A stretch of DNA of 64,000 nt from Streptomyces sp. LUP47B (GCF_001746295.1 NZ_MJAH01000001.1:1221188-1285187); one strand, 5' to 3'; numbered from the stretch's first letter, positions 43,324 to 51,603 are shown. Numbers and translations are program-made. The notes: a model not told the origin generated them from the letters alone.

Positions 43324-44201
43324 CGCCGGACCGCGTTCCGCGCATCGCCGTCAGGGCGTGGCCGACAACCGTGGGTGGGGAGTCGAGGGTTCACGTAGGC
43401 GTGGTGGACGAGTGGGTCGAAGGGCTCCCAGTCGGTCAGTGCGAGGTCCGCTGCGGCTCGGGCGGCGGCATGCTGAGGGCAGCGCTGCGTGCGCCAGCGC
43501 AACTGCTCTGCGTACGGCAGGGAGGAGAGGTCGTACAGAGCCATCACCTCAGCAGGAAGCGCCAGTTGGCCTCGCGTGGTTGTCGCAGGAACCAAGGTCC
43601 AGGTGCCCCTGGGACCGTTCGGAGCGAGCATGGTGCGGGTGCAGCGATCACGATGCCGTGTCTGGGCGACACACTGGATCTCGTTCACGGGGCGTGCCGC
43701 GAGGTAGCGGACGTAGAGGATCTGAACGATGGGCCTGGCGGGTCGACAGGCGTCCTTCTGCTCCGCCGAACGGTCCGAGGCCACAGTCAATTTGAAGGCG
43801 CCGGCGTCGGTCAGACGGCGCGTGTTCACCGCCAGCACCCGCCGTAGCCCGGTCAGCGCGGGGGTGGTGACGGAGGCGCCATCACGAGCAGGGCAGACAA
43901 CGGCGTGGGCCAGTCGGCACCAGGCGCTGCCGTCCCCGGCGGGATGTGCAAGGCCGGAGCTGACGTGCCAGCGGTAGTCGGCGGGCACCTCGGCCGCCGA
44001 CAGCTCCCGTGGATGCAGGCGGACTGGGCGGTCACAAACTCGGTGGTACCACTCGACAGGGTTGCCGCACTCACGGCAACGGTCGCGCTGAGCACAGCGC
44101 AGAAGCCGGGTGGGGCTGTCGGGCTCGACAAGCAATGACCGTCGCTGGTGGGCCCGAACGGGCCTGCCGTCCCAGTGTCGGTGTGTAGATGAGGGGCGCA
44201 T
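43320..44201 (-). CDS. DUF6083-like Streptomyces protein with zinc-ribbon-like motif
   Basis: A 293-residue protein of unknown function (from ATG 44201; an in-frame TTG at 44282 would add 27). It contains CRECGNPVEWYHR, VRLHPRELSAAEVPADYRWH and SSGLAHPAGDGSAWCRLAHA, which I associate with the Streptomyces family DUF6083. A second Cys cluster is CVAQTRHRDRCTR and CPQH, so two zinc-binding sites are likely. It begins the helicase operon and overlaps the next gene. Such proteins are common in Streptomyces accessory regions and are often near conjugative or phage-like elements. Confidence 0.65.
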   Translation of the reverse strand: MRPSSTHRHWDGRPVRAHQRRSLLVEPDSPTRLLRCAQRDRCRECGNPVEWYHRVCDRPVRLHPRELSAAEVPADYRWHVSSGLAHPAGDGSAWCRLAHAVVCPARDGASVTTPALTGLRRVLAVNTRRLTDAGAFKLTVASDRSAEQKDACRPARPIVQILYVRYLAARPVNEIQCVAQTRHRDRCTRTMLAPNGPRGTWTLVPATTTRGQLALPAEVMALYDLSSLPYAEQLRWRTQRCPQHAAARAAADLALTDWEPFDPLVHHAYVNPRLPTHGCRPRPDGDARNAVRR

Positions 44202-44359
44202 GCACGTGAAGGTGCCAGGCAACACGCCGTACGCGCGCCGTCCAGGCCGATGGAGTCCACCGAACGGCCCCATCCGTACCAACCCGCATTCGATTCCCGA
44301 TCAAACGTTCACCCTGGGCCCACTGATCGGGTGGTTGGTACGCAGGTTTAGACAGCCTG

Positions 44360-44647
44360 TCAGTCGCTCGTCCGCTGAGGGGGTTCGTGCCCGCGACAGA
44401 GGGCACCGAAGAGTTCGTCGAGCGGAGTGCTGAGAGCGTGAGCGAGGGCGTGCCACGTCTTGAGGGTGCCGATCGTGCGACCTTGCTCGATCTCGATGAG
44501 AGTCCTTCTGGCCAAGCCGCTCCGGTCGGCCAGCTCGTCGTACGTCCATCTCCGCGCCGCGCGCAGCCGAGCGAGCTCCAGACGCAGAGCGTCGAAGTCC
44601 GGGTCGGGCGGCAAGATCGTCACCCGACCATCCGACGGTGCAGACAC
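44360..44647 (-). CDS. XRE-family (Cro/C1-type) repressor
   Basis: A 95-residue regulator with a single HTH: RLELARLRAARRWTYDELAD, RSGLARRTLIEIEQGRTIGT and LKTWHALAHALSTPLDELFG. The N-terminal tail (SDGRVTILPPDPDFD) is acidic. The first possible GTG (44647) lies inside operator copy 1; GTG 44623 would give an 87-residue protein and leave all operators upstream. It is divergent from the gene at 44785. With three operator copies between, it most likely represses both directions. Confidence 0.88.
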   Translation of the reverse strand: MSAPSDGRVTILPPDPDFDALRLELARLRAARRWTYDELADRSGLARRTLIEIEQGRTIGTLKTWHALAHALSTPLDELFGALCRGHEPPQRTSD

Positions 44648-44717
44648 CTGCCCTGTCAGTGCAGACCTCTGCCCTATTTCTCCCCGTCAGTGGCTCAGCG
44701 AGGGCAGAGCTCTGCAC
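44638..44717. promoter_or_regulatory. Triple 17-bp operator for the XRE repressor
   Basis: Three copies of GTGCAGA-N3-CTGCCCT occur at 44638-44654, 44659-44675 and (inverted) 44701-44717. All 14 fixed positions match in each copy and only the 3 central bases differ. Start-to-start spacings are 21 and 42 bp, whole numbers of DNA turns. The dyad core is GCAG-N4-CTGC. This arrangement fits cooperative repressor binding on one face of the helix. Confidence 0.8.
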
Positions 44718-44784
44718 TACCGTGTGCGGTCGACCCCAGCCCGACGGGGGCCAGCGCGGAAACAACAGGAGGAACGCACGCGCC

Positions 44785-45819
44785 ATGAGGCTCCACTTCG
44801 CCCACCCCAGAGTGCGGCGCACCTGGACAGTGGAACTGCGCCCACAGCCTGGCGGCCCAGTCCTCGTGTGCCGACATTGCGCCCACAACAACCGACCAGT
44901 CAACGGCCCCTCGGCCCGAGCCGAGCTCCTGGCCCACCTCGCATCGCACGCCCGCTGGGATCGCGTGCCGCCACATCTTCGGACGTGCCAATGCCATGAA
45001 CGCGGTTGCGAGTGGCATCCCCGCCATCGGGGATGCCACGGCCCCATCCGGCTCTTGCTCACGCGCAAGCCCGGCGGTCGAATCTGGCGACTCGCCGACG
45101 CATGCACAGCTTGCGCTGCGGCCACGTCTCACGCAGCCGTGGTTCCCGAGACAATCCTGGCCACCAGGGCATCACCGTGCGGACGCGCCAATTCCAGCCG
45201 GAAACGGCGCCACCCCAAAGGACCCGACAGCCGAACCCGGGCACGCGAGATGCTCAACTACCTCGCCACCGCTCTACCGGCCGAAACGGGAGCCGCCGCC
45301 CGGCTGATCGCCCTCCAGTGCGCGTTGCGCATGAACGACGCGGCTCAGGTCACGTTGCCCTTCGGTGTCTTGCGCGGTCTTCGACTTGCACCGGCCGCGG
45401 CCTCTTGGGACGAACTCCGCCAGGCACGCTGGTTGCAGACAGCTCCGCCCGCCTGTCAGGGAGTGAGGGTTCAGATTCTCGACGCGGGCTTGCTCGCACA
45501 ACACCCGGCTCGGCCCGATCGACTTCAGGCAGCTGACTGGGCCCTGCGCACCGCGTCCCAGGTCCGAGCCGACCCCACGCCTCTCCAGCAGCTTGCCGCC
45601 CTGTCTCTGGCCACCCGCATCACGAGAGAAAATGACCACGGATCCGCGGAAGCGGACCTGATGGCGCGCGAGTTCGGATCCGAGGTCGTGATACTTCCCC
45701 TGCTGCTCGACCAGTTGGTGACCAAGGGACTGCTGGCCGCTTGGGCAATCACTCAGGAGACGGGAGACCTGCACTGGACAATGGAAACAAATGACCACGC
45801 CCTTGATCTCAAGGACTGA
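44785..45819 (+). CDS. Hypothetical protein with N-terminal Cys/His-rich region
   Basis: A 344-residue protein of unknown function. The N-terminal third has paired Cys/His residues (CRHCAHNN, LAHLASHAR, RTCQCHERGCEWHPRHRGCH, DACTACAAA) like a zinc-binding domain; the C-terminal half is helical with a winged-helix-like end (LLLDQLVTKGLLAAWAITQE). AGGAGG eleven bases before ATG 44785 sets the start; the frame open from 44638 runs through the operators and is rejected. It is controlled by the divergent XRE repressor, an arrangement typical of Streptomyces integrative elements, where such genes often start the excision or transfer region. No specific function can be claimed. Confidence 0.7.
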   Translation: MRLHFAHPRVRRTWTVELRPQPGGPVLVCRHCAHNNRPVNGPSARAELLAHLASHARWDRVPPHLRTCQCHERGCEWHPRHRGCHGPIRLLLTRKPGGRIWRLADACTACAAATSHAAVVPETILATRASPCGRANSSRKRRHPKGPDSRTRAREMLNYLATALPAETGAAARLIALQCALRMNDAAQVTLPFGVLRGLRLAPAAASWDELRQARWLQTAPPACQGVRVQILDAGLLAQHPARPDRLQAADWALRTASQVRADPTPLQQLAALSLATRITRENDHGSAEADLMAREFGSEVVILPLLLDQLVTKGLLAAWAITQETGDLHWTMETNDHALDLKD

Positions 45820-45836
45820 CGACACGGTGGCCGCTG

Positions 45837-45991
45837 TCAGCCGAGCGTGACCTTCCGCTTGAGGCCGTTGCCTTGACCCCAGTCATAGACCCGGTCGTGC
45901 TGGAGCAGCCCGACGACGATCCCCGGTGCGATGCCGGCAGTACGGGCGAAGGCTTCGATGGCTGCGAGCGAGAGGTAGCGGCGTCCGCACC
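45837..45991 (-). pseudogene. ImmA/IrrE-type metallopeptidase C-terminal fragment
   Basis: The minus strand encodes RRYLSLAAIEAFARTAGIAP, GIVVGLLQHDRVYDWGQGNG and LKRKVTLG-stop. This is the C-terminal helix and tail of XRE-linked ImmA/IrrE or HigA-type proteins (xxxAPGIVVGRLQH). The zinc HExxH part and any HTH are missing, so only about 50 residues of the gene remain. Confidence 0.7.
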
Positions 45992-46246
45992 GACGAGATC
46001 AGCAGTTTGCTGGCACGAATGGCCTTCCACCAGGCATGGCTCCAGATCGAGGCCACAACCGTCGCGGGCCCCTACGCAACCCTCGTGGCCACGGCGCGAG
46101 CGGAGGCCGGCGCGCAGATGAGCCTCGCCTGGCAGCAGCCACCGATCAGCACCGACAGCGGCTTGAACCTCGGAGTCCCGTACTCCCGGGACCGATCGAA
46201 CGCGGCCCGAGCCACGTGCATCGAAGTGATGCGTCGTCACCTCTGA
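45986..46246 (+). pseudogene. Unrecognised gene 3' fragment
   Basis: The plus frame after about 45986 is protein-like: TDEISSLLARMAFHQAWLQI, EATTVAGPYATLVATARAEA, and LGVPYSRDRSNAARATCIEV to a stop at 46246. Upstream it enters the antisense of the ImmA fragment, which marks a junction. No family is recognised. It seems to be the end of a gene cut by the same rearrangement. Confidence 0.4.
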
Positions 46247-46314
46247 GAAATGACACCGATCTTGATGCCAACTATCCATCTTTTGTGCCAACTATAAATC
46301 CTCGTCACAGCGAG

Positions 46315-47493
46315 CTACCGGCGCACCCGCGGCATCCCCAGACCGATCCACGAGATGATCTCCCGCTGGATCTCGTTGTTGCCGCCACCGAAGGTGAAGA
46401 TCACCGCCGAGCGGTAGCCCCGTTCCAGCTCGCCGTGGAGGGCGGCACCCGCGGAGCCCTCCTTCAGTGCGCCGGCCGCCGCGACGATCTCCATGAGCCA
46501 CGCGTAGGCGTCCCGGCGCGCCTCGGAGCCGTAGACCTTGACCGCGGAGGCGTCCTGCGGGGTGAGGGTGCCGTCCTCCACGGCGCCCACCATCCGCCAG
46601 TTGAGGAGCTTGAGCGCGTCGAGGCGGGTGTGGGTCTGGGCGAGGCGGCGGCGCACCCACGGCAGGTCGATCACCCGGCGGCCGTCGGCGAGCTTGGTCT
46701 CCATGGCCCAGCGCTGCACGTTCTGCAGGGCGCGGATCGCCATGGTGCCGTGGGCGGCGAGGGTGACCCGCTCGTGGTTGAGCTGGTTGGTGATCAGCCG
46801 CCAGCCCTGGTTCTCCTCGCCGACCCGGTGCGTCACGGGGACGCGGACGTTCTCGTAGTAGCTGGCCGTGGTGTCGTGCGAGGCGAGGGTGTTGATGAGC
46901 GTGCAGGAGTAGCCGGGGTCGGTGGTCGGCATCAGGAGCATGGTGATGCCCTTGTGCGGCGGGGCGTCCGGGTCGGTGCGCACGGCGAGCCAGACCCAGT
47001 CGGCGGTGTCGCCGTTGGTGGTCCAGATCTTGTGCCCGTTGACGACGTACTCGTCGCCGTCCCGCACCGCGCGCGTCTTCAGGGAGGCCAGGTCGGTGCC
47101 CGCGCCGGGCTCGCTGTAGCCGATCGCGAAGTCGATCTCCCCGGACAGGATGCGCGGCAGGAACCAGGACTTCTGCTCCTCGGTGCCGTACCGCATGATC
47201 GTCGGCCCGACGGTGTTCAGGGCCATCAGCGGCAGCGGTACGCCGGCCTGGGCGGCCTCGTCGAAGAAGATGAACTGTTCCATGGCGGTCAGGCCGCGGC
47301 CGCCGTACTCCTTGGGCCAGCCGACGCCGAGCCAGCCGTCCGATCCGAGGCGCCGGATGGTGTCACGGTAGAAGCGCTTCTGGGCCTCGCGGTCGGTGAA
47401 GCGGGCGTGCGCGTTGTCCGGGACCAGCTCGGCGAAGTAGGTGCGCAGTTCGATGCGCAGCCGTTGCTGCTCGGGTGTGTGGTCGAGATGCAC
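46315..47493 (-). CDS. Acyl-CoA dehydrogenase
   Basis: A 392-residue FAD-dependent acyl-CoA dehydrogenase. Recognisable parts are GVGWPKEYGGRGLTAMEQFI, the FAD/substrate segment FAIGYSEPGAGTDLASLKTR, VVNGHKIWTTNGDTADWVWL and the C-terminal IFTFGGGNNEIQREIISWIG. The last part is the conserved catalytic-base/FAD region of FadE-type enzymes related to those used on branched, cyclic or steroid CoA esters. GTG 47493 has GGAGG six bases upstream; the open frame to 47664 is an unsupported extension. It stands alone, without a thiolase or ligase beside it. Confidence 0.9.
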   Translation of the reverse strand: MHLDHTPEQQRLRIELRTYFAELVPDNAHARFTDREAQKRFYRDTIRRLGSDGWLGVGWPKEYGGRGLTAMEQFIFFDEAAQAGVPLPLMALNTVGPTIMRYGTEEQKSWFLPRILSGEIDFAIGYSEPGAGTDLASLKTRAVRDGDEYVVNGHKIWTTNGDTADWVWLAVRTDPDAPPHKGITMLLMPTTDPGYSCTLINTLASHDTTASYYENVRVPVTHRVGEENQGWRLITNQLNHERVTLAAHGTMAIRALQNVQRWAMETKLADGRRVIDLPWVRRRLAQTHTRLDALKLLNWRMVGAVEDGTLTPQDASAVKVYGSEARRDAYAWLMEIVAAAGALKEGSAGAALHGELERGYRSAVIFTFGGGNNEIQREIISWIGLGMPRVRR

Positions 47494-47621
47494 GGCGCCC
47501 TCCAGGCTCCCCTGAACCGGTCCTGACGGCGCACACCGTAGAACGTGTTCCAGAAATTGGGAACGGCCAGGAGGGGTCCGTCGGGCGCGGAGCGAGCGCC
47601 CGGGGCGCGGAAGAGCCTCTT

Positions 47622-47996
47622 TCAGACGAGGGTCGCCATGAAGTCCGTGCACGCCTGGGCGCACTCACGGCACGCCTTGGCCGCGTCCTCGGCGCCGGCA
47701 TGCCGGTCGAGGACCTGCGCGCACTCCAGGCAGACCGACCGGCACCATTCCAGCTGGACACGGATGCCGGCCTCGTCGAGATGGTTGTCCTCGGACAGCA
47801 CACGGCAGGTGGCGTCGCACACCTCGGCACACATGATGCCCTTGCGTCGGAGTAGTTCCTGCTCCTCGGTCCCGTCCGGATCGACCAGGCTCGCACGCAG
47901 CGCACAGGCCCGCGCGCACTCGGTGCACGCCTGGGCGCACGCGAAGCGGTCCTCCAGGAACCGGAAGAGCTCCTGCTGGGAAGTCGAAGTCGTCAC
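47622..47996 (-). CDS. Four-helix-bundle copper storage protein (Csp3-like)
   Basis: A 124-residue DUF326-type four-helix protein whose helices are lined with cysteines: FACAQACTECARAC, IMCAEVCDATCRVL, WCRSVCLECAQ and ACRECAQACTDF, 13 Cys in all. Csp proteins bind many Cu(I) ions in the core of the helix bundle. There is no signal peptide, so this is the cytosolic Csp3 form that stores or detoxifies copper. It lies beside the acyl-CoA dehydrogenase without obvious functional link, and the promoter shows no clear CsoR site. Confidence 0.85.
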   Translation of the reverse strand: MTTSTSQQELFRFLEDRFACAQACTECARACALRASLVDPDGTEEQELLRRKGIMCAEVCDATCRVLSEDNHLDEAGIRVQLEWCRSVCLECAQVLDRHAGAEDAAKACRECAQACTDFMATLV

Positions 47997-48103
47997 ACCG
48001 GGCGGGTAGCCGCGGTCCGAGCCGCCAAACCCGGTGTTCCCGGGGTTTCCTCCGTCCGGAGGACGAGTCGGTTCGCCCCGGACGCCAGGGGTACTCGCGT
48101 GGC

Positions 48104-48481
48104 ATGAACCAAGCCCTGAACACCGAATGGATGGACATGGCCGCGGGCCGGGGCGCTCTCGCGGCCGGAGTGATCGCGGCGGGTGTCGTGGTCGTGGCCG
48201 TGCTGATCGGCGCCTTCTGGCTGGGTATCCGCGTCAAGCGCCGCGAGTCGCCGCCGCCCACGCCCGAGGAACAGCCGAGGCTGCCGGAGGGCGGGCCGGT
48301 CCGCGAGGTCAGGGAGAACCGGGAGCCCGACGAGGTACCCAGGAGCGACACCCGGCTGACCCCCCACGAGCTTCCGGGCCACGGCAACAGTCCGACCCGG
48401 ACAGGCCCGGCAGGAGGACGGCCCCGTTGGAACGAGGGCAGCAGCGGCTCGTTCGGCAGTGGCGGGCCGGGGGGCAGCTGA
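48104..48481 (+). CDS. DUF6479-family small membrane protein
   Basis: A 125-residue protein with one transmembrane helix (residues about 18-42, ALAAGVIAAGVVVVAVLIGAF), a short positively charged stop (RVKRRE) and a long hydrophilic Pro/Gly/Ser-rich cytoplasmic tail. This is the form I associate with the Streptomyces family DUF6479, function unknown. It ends into the large shared terminator with the GH15 gene. Confidence 0.7.
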   Translation: MNQALNTEWMDMAAGRGALAAGVIAAGVVVVAVLIGAFWLGIRVKRRESPPPTPEEQPRLPEGGPVREVRENREPDEVPRSDTRLTPHELPGHGNSPTRTGPAGGRPRWNEGSSGSFGSGGPGGS

Positions 48482-48578
48482 CCTCTACGGCCGTCTCGCG
48501 CGGTCGGCCCTTCACATCGAGCCTGATCGGGGCAATCGTCCCCCACGTCCCTCATCGGCCAGAACCACCCTGGAACGG

Positions 48579-48631
48579 CTGGAGGCGGCCGCCCGGCTCA
48601 CTCACTCACCGAGCCGGGCGGCCGCCTCCAG
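48579..48631. terminator. Bidirectional terminator with 21-bp perfect arms overlapping a coding end
   Basis: Left arm 48579-48599 and right arm 48611-48631 are perfect reverse complements (core GGAGGCGGCCGCCCGGCTC) around an 11-nt loop. The right arm is inside the last codons of the GH15 gene, whose stop codon lies in the loop. It would stop transcription from both convergent genes. Confidence 0.85.
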
Positions 48632-50335
48632 CAGCACTGCGTGGACGAAGGCCTGCGGGAGGTTGCCGCGCAGCTGGCGCTGGGCGATGTCGAACTCCTC
48701 GGCGTACAGGCCGGACGCGCCGCAGGCGCCGCGGTTGCGTTCGAACCAGCGGAACGCCTCGACGGTCCGGCCCTGCTGGTGTTCGGCGAGTGCCATGACG
48801 AAACCGCACAGCAGGAACGCGCCCTCGGCCTCTTCCAGAGGGCGCTCGTCGTGGCGGAAGCGGTAGAGGAAGTGGTCGTCGGCCAGTTCGCGACGGCATG
48901 CGGCGAGGGTGGCACGGGTGCGCGGGTCGGTGGCGGGCAGGGCGCCGCGCACGCCGGGCAGCAGCAGGGCGGCGTCCAGCGACGGGTCGTCGGGGGTGCG
49001 CTGCCAGTGGCCGTCGGGGTGGAGGCAGGTCCGCTCGACGGCACCCAGGACGGTGTCGGCCAGGGCGGTGCACGTGTCGGCGAGTGGACGGTGGGGCGCT
49101 GCGGCGGCCACGGCACGTAGACCGGCGACGCAGATGAGCCTGCTGTGGGTCCAGAGCCGGTCGCTCAACTCCCAGATCCCCGCGTCCGGTTGGCGCCACC
49201 GGTCGGCGATGGCCCGCACGGAGATCTCGACGGCCTTCCAGTGCTCCTCGTGGAGCCGCCCGTGGCGTTCGGCGGCCGCGAGCAGCAGCAGGGCCTCGCC
49301 GAAACAGTCGAGCTGGAACTGCTCGCCGACCTGGTTGCCGACGCGGTCGAAGCCGCCGGGGTAGCCGGGCAGGTCGAGTTCGCGCTGGGCGGGGACCGGG
49401 TCGCCGTGCACGGTGTAGGCGGGCACCAGGCGGGGGCCGTCCGCGTGCAGGCGTGCGGTGACGAAGCCGACGGCGGCGTCGAGGAGGTCGTGGGCTCCTG
49501 CGGCGGCAGCGGCCTGTCCGGCGTAGCTCTGGTCGCGGATCCACACGTACCGGTAGTCGTAGTTGCGGCCCTCCTCGGCGCGCTCGGGCAGGCTGGTCGT
49601 GGCCGCCGCGACCATGCCCCCGCCCTGCGTGGTGAGGCCGCGCAGGACGGCGTACGCCCGCCGCGCGTCGCGGGGTGCGACGGTGCCGTCGAGCGCGGGG
49701 ACCGTCTCGTGCCAGGCCGCCTCGGTCGCCGCCCAGGCCTGCTCCGGCTTCGGAAGGTCGGCCGGCAGCGGGGATACGGCGCACTCCAGGACCAATTCAT
49801 GTCGCTCGCCGGGCTTCAGCTCGATGTCGGCGGTGAGGCCCCGCTCCCCGGCGACGGCCTGTGGGGCGCCCTGCCAGCGCAAACGGTGGCTGCCGGTGCG
49901 CAGCTCCCACACTCCGTCATCGCTACGGCGGACGGACTCGACCGGTGCTGTGCCGAACCCGCTGTGCGGGTCGAGGACCAAGGAGAGGCGGGCGGGCCCG
50001 TCGACCGCGTGCAGCTGCCGCAGCAGGACGAGCCGGTCCGGGTCGCCGGGGAAGGCCAGCGCCTCACGGCACTCGACGATTCCGTCGTCGGTGACCCAGC
50101 GGCTGCGCCAGATGAGCGTGCCCTCTTCGTAGTACCCGCCGACGACGTACCGGCCGGTGGGAGTGACGGCGTACACGCCCCGCCCCCCGACCAGATCGCT
50201 GAACACGGCCTCGTCGTGCCAGGTGGGCGCACACAGCCACCCGATGGCGCCATCGGGCCCGATGAGCGCCCCGCGCTCTCCGTCGGCCAGCAGCGCGTAG
50301 TCGTGCAGCGCATGGGGCGGGAAGGGGGTGCTCAT
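48602..50335 (-). CDS. Glycoside hydrolase family 15 (glucoamylase/trehalase-like)
   Basis: A 577-residue GH15 protein. An N-terminal beta domain (HALHDYALLADGERGALIGP to about 250) precedes the (alpha/alpha)6 barrel with NYDYRYVWIRDQSYAGQAAA, AGIWELSDRLWTHSR (catalytic acid Glu) and EAEGAFLLCGFVMAL (catalytic base Glu). No signal peptide: cytosolic. Actinobacterial enzymes of this layout hydrolyse trehalose or short alpha-glucans. The start is ATG 50335; the frame is open for 33 bases more. Its upstream region carries the tandem repeat tract at 50404-50872. Confidence 0.9.
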   Translation of the reverse strand: MSTPFPPHALHDYALLADGERGALIGPDGAIGWLCAPTWHDEAVFSDLVGGRGVYAVTPTGRYVVGGYYEEGTLIWRSRWVTDDGIVECREALAFPGDPDRLVLLRQLHAVDGPARLSLVLDPHSGFGTAPVESVRRSDDGVWELRTGSHRLRWQGAPQAVAGERGLTADIELKPGERHELVLECAVSPLPADLPKPEQAWAATEAAWHETVPALDGTVAPRDARRAYAVLRGLTTQGGGMVAAATTSLPERAEEGRNYDYRYVWIRDQSYAGQAAAAAGAHDLLDAAVGFVTARLHADGPRLVPAYTVHGDPVPAQRELDLPGYPGGFDRVGNQVGEQFQLDCFGEALLLLAAAERHGRLHEEHWKAVEISVRAIADRWRQPDAGIWELSDRLWTHSRLICVAGLRAVAAAAPHRPLADTCTALADTVLGAVERTCLHPDGHWQRTPDDPSLDAALLLPGVRGALPATDPRTRATLAACRRELADDHFLYRFRHDERPLEEAEGAFLLCGFVMALAEHQQGRTVEAFRWFERNRGACGASGLYAEEFDIAQRQLRGNLPQAFVHAVLLEAAARLGE

Positions 50336-50403
50336 GGCGTTCGGGTACCCCGGGGGCGGGGGGATCAACGGGGGTGGCGGAGGGGGTGGGCGGGTGTGGG
50401 GTC

Positions 50404-50872
50404 GGGGGGTACTGGGCCGGCGTGCGGGGCACTGGCGGAATGCCCGGGGCCCGTCGAGCCAGGGGTCGGGGGGTACGGGGTCGGCGTGCGGGGGGGGCTG
50501 GCGGAGTACCCGGGGGCCCCGTCGAGCCAGGGGTCAAGGGGTATGAGGCCGGGGTGCAAGGCGCTCGCGGACTACCGGGGGCCGTCGAGCCAGGGGCCAG
50601 GGGACGACGGGGTACGGGGTCGGCGTGCGGGGCGCTGGCGAAGTACCCGGGGCCCCGTCGAGCCAGGGGTCAGGGAGTACGAGGTCGGCGTGCGAGGTGC
50701 TGGCGGAGTACCCGGGCCGTCCAGCCAGGGGCCAGGAGGTACCGGACTGGCGTGCAAGGCGCTCGCGGAGTAGCCGGGGCCCCTTCGAGCCACGGGCCAG
50801 GGAGTACGAGGTCGGCGTGCGGGGCGCTGGCGGAGTACCAGGGGCCGCCGAGCCACGGGTCTGGGGGCCGGG
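50404..50872. repeat. Seven tandem copies of a ~67-bp GC-rich unit
   Basis: The unit begins near GGGGTACGGGGTCGGCGTGC, runs through GGGGCGCTGGCGGAGTACCC and ends CCGTCGAGCCAGGGGTCAG. Seven copies of 62-72 bp are seen, diverged by substitutions and small indels (for example GGAGTACGAGGTCGGCGTGC, GGGGTATGAGGCCGGGGTGC). The tract is in the space between the divergent GH15 gene and the Tat-exported protein gene. All frames through it are Pro/Arg/Thr-rich shadows, so it does not look coding. No spacer-repeat alternation as in CRISPR. Confidence 0.85.
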
Positions 50873-51603
50873 GTCGCAGAGCTGGGACGAAGAGCCGACG
50901 CCGCAGCGACCCGCGCTCCCGGGAATCCGACGGCTCTGAGTGCCGGTGTGCCCGAGGTGGACCGCAACCAGCCAGGCCGACGCCCGGCCAACGCCGCGAC
51001 CCGCTGGAGCAACGCCTCGCCGACGCAACCCGCTGGACCGGCCCCCACCGCCACCCCGACCCCTCACACCTCCCTCGGCCCCGCCCACCCCGACCCGTCA
51101 CACCTCCCTCGGCTCCGCACCCCGCCGCTCCCCGCCACCACCGCAGCCACCTCGGCTGACGCAGCACCCGGCCGCCTGCCTCATCGCCCACGGCAGGCCG
51201 ACCCCTACGGCCTCCGGCGTGACGGTGCGCCGAATGTCGGCACCCGCCCGCGTCCGACTCCGGCGGAAGAGCACACCGACCCGACCCGGTACGCACCCGC
51301 AGCCCCGTACGTCAGCCGCGGGAACTCGCCCTCCTCGCGCAGGCGTCCGCCGTCGACGTGCAGCCCTGGCGGGTAAGCGACCCGCACGGGCAGTCGCCGT
51401 CTCGGCCCCGTCCGGCGCGGTGCGGTCCGGCCCGGTCCGCCGGGGCTGGGGCAGCGCGACGGCAGCTGTCATGGAGCCGTCTCCGCAGCGGTCCGGCGCC
51501 CGCGCACGGTCGGACGGCGCCGTCTGCTGATCGACCCCTGATCGCGTCCCCTCGCGCGATCGTCGCTTCTTCCAGGCGCCAACTGCTGTTCGGATCACAA
51601 GCG
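50873..51603. other. Intergenic stretch without a recognised gene
   Basis: Continuation of the unusually long space between two divergent genes (50336-51688). Frames on both strands are long but strongly Pro/Arg/Thr-biased, without any family motif. Nothing specific apart from the promoter and operator described next. Confidence 0.5.

Noticed and set aside
41335..44201. Complete defence system claim for the helicase operon
   Set aside because: No nuclease, methylase, protease or other effector is visible; only a module of unknown role can be claimed.
47494..47664. 57-residue N-terminal extension of the acyl-CoA dehydrogenase
   Set aside because: Arg/Pro-rich and unlike the family; GTG 47493 has a good GGAGG.
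49145..50773. 542-residue plus frame through the GH15 gene and the repeat tract
   Set aside because: Antisense shadow over GH15, extended by chance through the tandem repeats.
50404..50872. Possible CRISPR array
   Set aside because: The repeats are directly adjacent, diverged units of 62-72 bp without unique spacers, and no cas genes are near.
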